Below, in pieces: positions 1 through 9,093 of a stretch of DNA of 64,000 nucleotides. The notes beneath the pieces were generated by a model. It was not told where the DNA came from, ran no database searches, and saw only the letters and a list, made by a program, of their open reading frames with translations. Every line of letters begins with the position of its first letter. Position 1 is the stretch's first letter. A program made the position numbers and the translations under genes. This DNA comes from Closterium sp. NIES-65 (taxonomy: Eukaryota > Streptophyta > Zygnematophyceae > Desmidiales > Closteriaceae): positions 992,001 through 1,056,000 of the forward strand of contig CANXME010002327.1 in NCBI GenBank assembly GCA_948144175.1. Direction: 5' to 3'.

Positions 1-102
1 CGCGAGAACGGCTTCGACTTCGTACTCGGGTTCCCCATTAACGATCAGTGGCAGTGGCGGTGGCAGCTGGCGACCTTTGAAGACCGTGTTTGGGTCCCGA
101 TG
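1..102 (-). mobile_element. Ty3/gypsy polyprotein fragment, integrase C-terminus to chromodomain start
   Basis: Read on the minus strand, 102 down to 1 is open for 34 codons. It contains the stretch HRDPNTVFKGRQLPPPLP followed by VNGEPEYEVEAVLA. The GE-x-EYEVE-x-(I/V)L pattern is the typical entry into the chromodomain at the end of chromoviral (Ty3/gypsy) integrases; the family pattern is established, the assignment here is mine. The reading continues off the left edge. It is cut at about 102, where sequence shared with the tandem segments begins (gcagcatga), so this fragment marks the left border of the array. Only 102 bases are visible, so the element cannot be classified further. Confidence 0.6.
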
Positions 103-1027
103 CAGCATGACCGAATCATTGCACGAATAAGCTCTACAGCCAATCAGATGCTCCAGATCGAACTAGCTCCAACATTCAGGGAAAATGAAAGAAGGGATTA
201 TTGATTTGATATTTAACTTTGGAATTGTAAGTAATTGTTTCTCTTGAGCGTGATTAATTCTCAATCCTGTCGCGCGGTCTCCAGCTCGCTCGACGATGAC
301 ATCTCATTTACCTCGCTTACAAAGTAAACGAGATTCTTTTACCTTATATTCGACCCCCAAACCATAATTGATTCTGTTTTGTTTTGCCCGTTTGTCATGC
401 GACATTGATCAGCGCGGGGAACCGAATCTATGTACAAGACAAAATCCAAAGACTAGTAGCGAGAAATCCACTCTTCATGCAATTTTCCTGAACGGGACTG
501 TAAGTATCGCGTTCTGCCCGGGGTTTGAAGGGTTTTGCACATAGTCCGCGCACGGCGTCTCAGTCCGTCGGACTATAAACGAGAACACTTGTAAGCATAT
601 ATCAATATGAACCTGAAAGGCGCGGGAACAAGGGGGTTCAGCCTGGCTGATATCCCTTGATTTGTTGAACGAGCATGCAGAGCAGGTCTGATGAAAGGTC
701 TCCAGGCTCCAGATCTGCCAAACGCAAGAAGCCAGCGACAAATCGCAACCAAGACCACCCATCTACGTGTATAAATATATCGAATCATTGAACGAATCAT
801 CTGATCATCGGGTAGCTGAGAAACCAGGATCATGTACGGTCTTTCTAGAAGCAATACAGTACATTGTGATGACAGCGGACCACCCCACGCCATCGCCTCG
901 CCCATAACCCGCCTGTGCTTGCCGGTTGTTGGATCTGCGGACTTCGTCAAACGCCACGGACAGGCACCTGGGTAGCTGACAATCTCGCCCACTAGAAGCG
1001 AAAGTCGCAAGTCAAATTCGTCCACAG
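103..1027. other. 3'-flanking region of the array gene; one unassigned minus-strand ORF
   Basis: Intergenic-type, AT-richer sequence repeated at 13861, 29422, 44809 and 53548. The longest reading is a minus-strand ORF at 573-1025 (150 residues), with a counterpart of 154 residues at 45280-45744. In segment 1 it is broken by a deletion between two copies of gggtagctga. In segment 2 a deletion of about 370 bp removes its second half, and in segment 4 it is frameshifted. I recognise no domain. Its uneven preservation argues against a selected protein. Confidence 0.5.
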
Positions 1028-1158
1028 TGTCAGAACTTATAGCTTATGCTTTTGTGTAGGCTATAGTGGGGTATCCCATAGGGGGTACAACCCAATTAGG
1101 GTTGGTACTTGTACTCACACATTTCATAGTTCATTCATTCACGTTCCTACTTTTCTCA
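1028..1158 (+). repeat. E1 left (5') LTR
   Basis: 131 bp, begins TGTCAG and ends CTCA. It carries the core seen in every LTR here, an imperfect palindrome around tacaacccaattagggttggtac. It differs from the right LTR of the same element mostly in its last 30 bases, which look E2-like. Confidence 0.9.
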
Positions 1159-1176
1159 TGGAATCAGAGCAGTTCC
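1159..1176 (+). other. E1 primer-binding site (initiator tRNA-Met type)
   Basis: Directly after the 5' LTR the sequence reads TGGAATCAGAGC. This is one mismatch from TGGTATCAGAGC, the site complementary to the 3' end of plant initiator tRNA-Met used by most plant copia elements (established). Confidence 0.75.
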
Positions 1177-1249
1177 CATCCTAGGGACTGTTCTCTAGGG
1201 CCCACCGAAGCGCGCCCCGAGGCGCGCATTTTTTTTAGCGACCCTCCGT

Positions 1250-2140
1250 GTCGCCCTTCCCCTTGCGGCCCCGCCGCCCTCTCTCGGCCCCGCCGCCCTT
1301 CAGTTGCGGCCCCGCCGCCCCCGAGTCGCGGCCACCTGTCGCCCTACGTTTGCGGCCCCGCCGCTTCCTCGTCTCGGCCTCGACGGCGCCCTACCTGCGG
1401 ACGTCCCACCGCCCTACCTGCGGCCGTCCCGCCGCCCTACCTGCGGCCCACCCGCTGCCTTACTTGCGGCCGTCCGCCGCCCTACCTTCGCGGCCACCCG
1501 CCGCCCTACCTTCGCGGCCACCCGCCGCCCTACCTTCGCGGCCACCCGCCACCCTACCGTCGCGGCCACCCGCCGCCCTACCTTCGCGGCCACCCGCCGC
1601 CCTACCTTCGCGGCCACCCGCCGCCCTACCTTCGCGGCCCACCCGCCGCCCTACCTTCGCGGCCACCCGCCGCCCTACCTGCGGCCCACCCGCCGCCCTA
1701 CCTTCGCGGCCACCCGCCGCCCTACCTTCGCGGCCCAACCCGCCGCCCTACCTTTGCGGCCCACCCGCCGCCCTACCTTCGCGGCCACCCGCCGCCCTAC
1801 CTTCGCGGCCCAACCCGCCGCCCTACCTTCGCGGCCACACGCCGCCATACCTGCGGCCCACCCGCCGCCCTTTCCTTCGCGGCCCAGTTGCCGCCCTATT
1901 TGCGTCCCGCCCGCTGCCCTACCTTCGCGGCCCGGCCGCCCTACCTACGCGGCCCAGCAGCAGCCGAGCCGCCCAGCAGCACCCGAGCCGCCCAGCAGCC
2001 GCCGAGCTGCCCAGCAGCAGCCGAGCCACCCAGACGCAGCCGAGCCGCCCGGGAGCCGAGCCGCCCAGGAGCCGCCGAGCCGCCCAGCAGCAGCCGAGCC
2101 GCCCAGCCGCAGCCGAGCCGCCCGGGAGCTGAGCCGCCCA
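1250..2140 (+). repeat. GC-rich minisatellite leader of E1
   Basis: The untranslated leader between the primer site and gag is a tandem repeat. Around 1490-1850 the period is 24 bp (ccgccctaccttcgcggccacccg). It then changes near 1950 to a gccgagccgcccagcagca-type repeat. Because 24 is a multiple of three, all three plus frames stay open for about 300-410 codons; one frame reads as an eight-residue repeat, GHPPPYLR. I treat these ORFs as by-products of the repeat rather than genes. Confidence 0.85.
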
Positions 2141-2269
2141 GCAGCCTCGCAACCGCGTCGCCGGGCAACCTTCCTGCTGAGCCGCCCGACCTGCCCTGCA
2201 CGGTGAGCACCATACCGCTGTCACTGCGTGCCCTTCCCCTACTGCTTGCACTGCTTCACTGTCGTCGTC

Positions 2270-5200
2270 ATGGCTACCCCCAGTGTCCTCGCTTTTGACG
2301 CTGAGGGTCGAGCCATTGACTTTGAGGTCTGGGTCGACGACCTGCAGCTGTTCTTACAGTGCGACAGAGCTGACGACCTTTCTCTCTTTGACCTCACCTC
2401 TAGCGCCTCCCCTACCCCTGCTGCTGATGCTGACCCCACTGTTCGCTCTCAGTGGGCCACCCGCGATGCTGCTGCACGTCTTGCTGTGCGTCGCCACTTG
2501 CCCACCACTGAGCGCGCGCACTTTAGTCAGTACAAGAGTGCTCAGACCTTGTACGACGCTGTAGTTGCGCGCTACTCTTCCCCTGCCACTGCTGCACTGA
2601 GCCATCTCATGCTACCGTACCTCTTTCCTGACCTCACTGCCTTTCCCACTGTCGCTGACCTCATTACGCACCTCCGCACTTCTGACACTCGCTACCGCGC
2701 CGCCCTACCTGCTGAGTTCTGCGCCAAGAACCCCCCCCCCCCCATGTACATCGCTCTCTACTACATAGTCACTCGTCTCCCTGACTCCCTTCGCGTAGTC
2801 AGGGACCACTTCCTCTCAGTCTGTCCCACCACCCTCACTGTCGACCTCCTCGAGAAGGCCCTCCTAGCGGCGGAGAAGAGCATCGTCGCTGTAGGAGCCT
2901 CTCGTGGTGACCCGCGCACCCCCATCTTTGAGGGGTGTTCTCCTTCCCCCCTGCTGCCCTCTGTTGCCTCTGCTGCTACTGCCAACCTGCTTGGTCTTGA
3001 GTCGGTCGGCGCGGCGTCTGCCCCTAGCGGGTGACGCCGCCCTGGCAAGGGCAAAGGGGGGAAGGGCGCGGGTGGAGCTGGCGGGGGCGGTGGAGGTGGC
3101 GGTGGAGGCGGCGGAGGGAGTGGGGGTGGCGGTGGGAGTGGTGGCGGGAGTGGTGGCGGTGGTGGCGGCAGCGGCGGCGGAGGCGGTGGCGGAGGAGGCG
3201 GTGGGAGCGGAGGCGGTGGTGGTGGCGGAGGTGGAGGCGGTGGTGGTGGAGGAGGTGGAGCTGGTCGGGGTAGTGCTCCGCAGCAGAGCGGCTCTGGTGG
3301 TGGTCCGCGGCAGCAGCAGCAGCAGCGCTCTCGGGACATCCCCCCGCCTCAGCAGCTCCGTGAGTGGTACGCGCAGAGTCTGCGTGGTGGAGGTTTTGGC
3401 CCGTGCACCTACGTTCTTCGCAGTGGCGACCGCGCGGGTGAGCAGTGTGGGGATGCCCACGCCACCCGGCGCTGCTTTGGCCGCCTGACGGACGCTTGGC
3501 GTCAGCAGTTCCCTGACGCCTCTGAGATCCCCCGCTGGGGAGACCTTTCTAGAGCCGGTGTAGCGATCTTTGAGCTAGACTTTGATGCTATCCTTGCTGC
3601 CATGTATGCTGTGTCTATTAGTGATGAGGGTTACTGTTACCGGTGTTTCCCGCCTGACCCGGGCATTGGTACGGCTGCGCTAGGTGCCTATGACACTGCT
3701 GCGCTCTCAGGTGCTGGTGAGGCTGCGCTTTCAGGTACTAGTGAGGCTGCGCTCTCAGGTACTGGTGAGGCTGCGCTCTCAGGTACCGCGTCGGCTTCGG
3801 CCTCCCTCACCTTTACACTTGACTCTGGGGCTTCTCGCTCCTTCTTTAGGGACCGCACCACACTCACGCCGCTTGGCCGGCCGGTTGCGGTCTCCCTGGC
3901 TGACCCCTTTGGGGGTCTTGTCCTCTCTCACTTCTCCACTGTTCTACCGTGTCCAGCTGCCCCCCTCGGGCGCCCTGTCCGGCCTGTACCTCCCCTCGTT
4001 CTCGACGAACTTGGTGAGTGGTGCTGCCCTACAGGATGCGGGGGTTCACCAGTTTACTCCTGCGAGTCAGCGGGTGACCCACTGCACAGACGCGCGCACA
4101 GGTCGGCACCTGGCCACGTTCTCCCGTCGGCCGGGGTCGAGCCTCTACACCCTGACCGCTGAGTCTCCTCCTGTCCCTATGTCTGGCCAAGTAGCTGCGT
4201 CGGGTCAGGTGTTTGCTGCTGCATCCAGGTCTGGTCCTGAGTCTGCCCCCTGCTCGTGTCGCCTCCTGTCTCACGAGACCCTCCTGTGGCACCACCGTCT
4301 TGGCCACCCCTCCTTGCCCCGTCTCAGGGACATGGCTTCCCGTGTCCTTGTCTCTGGTCTTCCTCGGTCTCTCCCTCCCCTTCCTTTGGGGCCAGGACCT
4401 TCCTGTGTCCCTTGTGTCGAGGGGCGCCTCCGGGCTGCCCCCCACTCCTCCCAGTTTCCTCCGACAGAGGCTCCTTTGCAGACGCTTCACATGGACGTGT
4501 GGGGCCCGGCCCGCGTCCGTGGACAGGGTCACGAGTGCTACTTTCTGCTGGTGGTTGACGACTACTCGCGTTTCACCACAGTCTTCCCCTTGCGCAGCAA
4601 GGGTGATGTCACTGAGGTGTTGATCGACTGGATCCGCGCAGCTCGTCTCCAGCTGAGGAGGAGCTTCGGCTCGGACTTTCCTGTTGTGCGTCTGCACTCT
4701 GACCGAGGCGGAGAGTTTTCCTCTGGCCTTCTGCGAGCCTACTGTCGTGCACAGGGCATCCGCCAGACCTTTACGCTTCCGGACTCTCCACAACAAAATG
4801 GGATTGCTGAGCGCCGCATTGGCATGGTCATGGACGTCGCCCGTACGTCCATGATGCATGCGGCTGCCCCCCATTTTCTGTGGCCGTTTGCGGTGAGGTA
4901 CGCGGCGCATCAGATCAACCTTCACCCCGGGGTTTCCCGGCCGGGGAAGGTCCGTACCTCCCCGGCCCTCCTGTGGACTGGGAAGATCGGCAATGCGTCT
5001 TCGTTCCGTGTCTGGGGATCTCGGGCGTTTGTCCGCGACTTGTCTGCGGACAAGCTGTCCCCTCGTGCTTCTCCCTGTGTCTTCCTTGGCTTCCCCCCTG
5101 ACGCTCCAGGGTGGCAATTCTACCACCCCTCCTCTCGTCGTGTTCTGTCCTCCCAGGACGTCACGTTCGACGAGTCAGTCCCCTTCTACCGCCTCTTCCC

Positions 5201-8177
5201 CTACCGTACTCCTTCCCTCCCCCCGCCACCGGACTTCCTTGTGCTAGGTCCCCCCCCCGGTAGACCCCCTCCCCCCTCAGGTTCCTGCCCCTTCAGGTGT
5301 GTCCCAGGTAGACGCCGTCGAGCCGGTCGAGGTTGATGGTAACTCTGGTTCTGCTGAGGGTGCTGAGCCTGAGGGTGCTGACTCTGGGGGTGCTGTGCGC
5401 GTGGGTGCTGAGCCTGAGGGTTGCGAGCCTGGGGGTGCTGAGCCTGGGGGTGCTGTGCGCGTGGGTGCTGAGCCTGGGGGTGACGAGCCTGAGGTTGCTG
5501 AGTCTGGGGGTGCTGCGCCGGAAAGTGTTGAGCCTGGAGGTGCTGCGTCTGGAGCTGCTGAGCCAGGAGGTGCGGAGCCTACGGCCACTGGACCTCCCCT
5601 CGTGGCGTCTAGCGGTGCTGGGCCTTGAGTTTCTCCGGGTGTTCCGTCTTCGCGGGAGCCCCTCTCTCCACAGGAGCTGCGCGAGTGGTTTGCTCGCCGC
5701 TGGAGGCGTTCTGCTGGAGCTAGAGCGTCTTCGGCCGCTGAGTGTGCTGGTGCCGCCAGTCCTAGAGCTGCTGGGCCTTCGGGTCCCACTAGAGCTGGAG
5801 CTGCTAAGGGTGTTGGTGCTGAGACTGCTGCTGTCTGTCCTGGAGGTGGTCCTGCCGCTGGAGGTGCTGTTGGCGCTGGTGCTGCCGCTGAGGGTTCTGG
5901 TGCTCTCCCTCCTGTGCCTGGAGTCCCCGCGCGGCCTCGGCCGTACTTCGTTCCGCTCCTGCAGCAGGTTCTTGGTCTTCCTCCTTCTGTAGAGTGTCCG
6001 CCGTCTGTCCAATCGCAGTCACTAATAGAGCCCGCCTCACCGCTGCCTGCTCCCTCTCCTTACACTGGTCCTACTGGAGGTCTCGCTGAGCGTCGTGAGC
6101 CTGCGTCTCGTCCCGCGTCGCCTGTTCGTGCTGCTCGCACTAGTGGTCGCGGTTCGCGTGAGCGTCCTCCTCCTGTCCCTGGCACGCACCGGATGTCTCT
6201 GCGTCTGTCCACTACTCCTCTGCGTGCCCCTTTGCCTTCTCCTCCTGAGTCCTCTCTTCCTGCGCTTGCCGACCCGGAGTCGGATTCTCTTCATGCTGCC
6301 AGTCCTACTGTCACGCGTCTTCTTGCTACTGTCGTCACTGACCCCTCTTTTGAGTCCACTGCTGCGTCTGCTCTTGTCGCTGAGCTCGTCGACTTTGCTG
6401 CTCACTGTCATCTAGACTACGCTGCTAGTCTTGTTGCTGAGTCTGCGTCTGTCTGTCCTCCGTTCGTCGGGGGTGAGTGTGCTCTTGGCACGGACGTCCT
6501 TGAGGACAGGCAGGAGGAGTTTGAGTGTCTGGCTGCTGCTTCACCTCATCTCGCATCTGTACTGCTTGCCCCTGAGGGAGAACCGGATGCACTAGACATC
6601 CCGACTCCGCGCTCTTACGCGGAGGCCGTAGAGGGTCCCTACTCCTCTCAGTGGCAGGCAGCTATGGATGCAGAGATGGCTTCCTGGAAGTCCACAGGCA
6701 CCTACGTTGACAAGGTTCCCCCTCCTGGGGCGAACATCGTCAGTGGCATGTGGATCTTCAGGGTGAAGCGGCCGCCTGGCTCTCCACCTGTCTTCAAGGC
6801 GCGGTACGTTGCTCGTGGCTTCAGTCAGCGGCAGGGAGTTGACTACTTTCAGACCTTCTCTCCCACCCCGAAGATGACTACTCTTCGGGTGCTGCTGCAC
6901 ATAGCCGCTCAGCGCGACTACGAGCTTCACTCTCTTGACTTCAGCACTGCTTTCTTGCAGGGCAGCCTGCACGAGGAGATCTGGCTGCGCTGTCCGCGTG
7001 GCTTCACTTAGACTTTCCCTCCTGGCACCCAGTGGAGCCTCCGACGGCCAGTCTACGGTCTCTGCCAGGCACCACGTGAGTGGCACGACACACTGAGGAC
7101 TACGCTTGCGGCTCTTGGGTTTGCTCCCTCTACTGCTGACCCGTCGTTGTTTCTGCGCACCGACACTTCTCTGCCGCCGTTCACATCCTCGTGTACGTCG
7201 ACGACTTGGTCTTTGCCACTGCTGACACTGCTGGACTTGCCTACGTGAAGTCCGAGCTGCTGAAGAGACACACGTGCACAGACCTGGGTGAACTGCGCAG
7301 CTACCTTGGCTTGCAGATCACTCGGGACAGAGCACGCCGCACCATTACTTTGACTCAGTCACACATGGCGCAGCAGGTCCTTCAGCGCTTCGGCTTCACG
7401 TACTCCTCGCCTCAGGCCACTCCTCTGGCTACTCGCCACTCGCTCTCAGCTCTGCCTTCGGATGAGTCCGTAGAGTCGAGTGGCTCGTACCCAGAGCTTG
7501 TTGGCTGCCTCATGTACCTGATGACCTGCACACGACCTGACCTTGCATACCCTCTTAGCATTCTTGCACGCTATGTTGCTCCTGGGAGACACCGAATAGA
7601 GCACATGGCTGCAGCGAAGAGGGTGTTGCGCTACTTGTGCAGTACGTCGGGCATGGGGCTAGTGCTTGGAGGGTGGAGTCCAGTGGTCCTCACTGGTCAC
7701 GCGGACGCTTCTTGGGCTGACGACCAGGCTACGCAGCGGTCATCGCAGGGGTACACCTTCAGTCTTGGCTCTGGCTCTCTCTCGTGGCGGGCTACTCGCT
7801 CGTCTTCTGTTCTCGGCTCCTGTTGTGAGGCTGAGATCTACGCCGGGGCCATGGCTGCACAGGAGCTTCGCTGGCTCACCTACCTGCTGACTGACCTTGG
7901 AGAGCCGCCTCGTTCTCCTCCAGTGCTGTACGTAGACAACAAGGCCATGCTGGCCTTGTGTCGAGAGCAGCGCTTGGAGCACAGAATGAAGCACATTGCT
8001 CTCCGTTACTTCCTTGCTCGTGAGCTGCAGTAGCGTGGTCAGTTGCGACTTGCGTACGTGGCCTCTGAGGCCAACACTGCTGATGTTTTCACCAAGGCAC
8101 TTCCGCCTTGTGATCATCAGCGCTTCTGCACTCAGCTGGGACTTGCACCTATCCTACCTCACTTGCTCACCTCTTGA
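2270..8177 (+). pseudogene. E1 copia gag-pol polyprotein, inactivated
   Basis: Starts at MATPSVLAFDAEG, the same start as in E2 and E3, and ends at the TGA equivalent to the E3 stop. Domains in order: gag, poly-Gly tract, aspartic protease (DSGAS), integrase with zinc finger and catalytic Asp/Asp/Glu (the NGIAERR motif is intact), reverse transcriptase with YVDD, RNase H. Compared with E3 there are seven lesions: TGA at 3032-3034, an extra C near 3960, an extra C near 5250, TGA at 5626-5628, TAG at 7009-7011, a lost base near 7177 and TAG at 8031-8033. The two extra-C lesions lie in C runs and could be sequencing errors; the stops look genuine. Confidence 0.92.
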
Positions 8178-8385
8178 CCTTGCTTGTACTCTTGCATATA
8201 TATATACCTGCTCTTGCTTGTTTAGCCTTATATATATATGTCTCATATTGCATGTGGAGTGGCCTTGTGGCCTTGACCTTGTGCTCGGACTGTGTGGTGA
8301 CTTTGTGATCCACCCTGAGCTTTGCTTTGCTTTGCTTGACTGGTCTTGTGACCCCTTGTTCTCCCCCACTTTGCCTATGGGGGTG

Positions 8386-8517
8386 TGTCAGAACTTATAG
8401 CTTATACTTTTGTGTAGGCTATAGTGGGGTATCCCATAGGGGTTACAACCCAATTAGGGTTGGTACTTGTACTCGCACATTCATAGTTCATTCATTCCTG
8501 GTCCTTCAAGTTTCTCA
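8386..8517 (+). repeat. E1 right (3') LTR
   Basis: 132 bp, preceded by a short G-rich tract (gggggtg) at the expected polypurine-tract position and followed by ggaag. It is nearly identical to the E3 right LTR, with only a couple of differences. Confidence 0.9.
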
Positions 8518-9093
8518 GGAAGATGACTGAGAAGGATGATTGATCGACAAGAGACTATTCGCATTTATGGGGCATTCGTTGGATGCTGTTTTGAGGTGGG
8601 TATTATGATATTCAGTGAGTTGCAACGTGGCAATATGGTGATGCATGCCGGTACTGCAGAGTGAAGTGAGGATAAAAGGGATGAAATGAATTCATGATTG
8701 GCATACGATGCAAGAAGAGGGGAGATGATGAACAATGTTGAGAATCAGAAACATTTAAATTGAGCATCAGAGGTGCAAAGTAGACGGGGATATGAAGCCG
8801 GGGAAGTTGCAAAGTAGTGATCTGCTGATGCATGATGGTGTAGTCACTTGGGACTGAAGCACACGTATTGAGGCGAGGCTTCTCGGTTTGGCGAAGCGGA
8901 GCGAGTAAGAAGGCAAGACTAGAAGGCGAGAAAAGAAGGCAAGCGAACAAGAGTGACTCGAATAGATGGAATCACAATGCTCTAGTGAAAGGACAACATC
9001 TCGCACTCGGGAAAAAACAGATAATAATAATAAATAAAATAAAGAACACAGACAAGGATCCAAGGCTATTTTCTTGCTGGCTCCAGCACTCAC

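Larger units (their letters stand above)
1028..8517 (+). mobile_element. E1: Ty1/copia LTR retrotransposon, recombinant and decayed
   Basis: 7490 bp bounded by TG..CA LTRs (1028-1158 and 8386-8517). The order protease, integrase, reverse transcriptase, RNase H is that of Ty1/copia. The flanks do not match: the left LTR abuts ..gtccacag, while the right LTR is followed by ggaagatgactgag, the same site at which E3 sits. The left LTR and leader resemble E2 (TGGAATCAGAGC primer site, gaagcgcgccccgaggcgcgc), whereas the body and right LTR resemble E3. The simplest reading is recombination between an E2-like and an E3-like element inserted about 1.8 kb apart, deleting the host DNA between them. Confidence 0.93.

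Noticed and set aside
573..1025. 150-residue minus ORF downstream of the gene, conserved in some segments
   Set aside because: Broken by deletion or frameshift in segments 1, 2 and 4 and without a recognisable domain, so kept only as a note in the flanking region.
1490..1850. CRISPR-like regular array
   Set aside because: Head-to-tail identical units without unique spacers, in a eukaryotic retrotransposon leader.
1066..2298. 410-residue Pro-rich ORF upstream of gag in E1, with two more long overlapping frames
   Set aside because: All frames are open because the 24-bp repeat lacks stops; the equivalent region in E3 uses a 23-bp unit and does not keep the same protein.
2761..3339. Poly-Pro minus-strand ORF opposite the gag Gly tract
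   Set aside because: Antisense shadow of the Gly-coding repeat.
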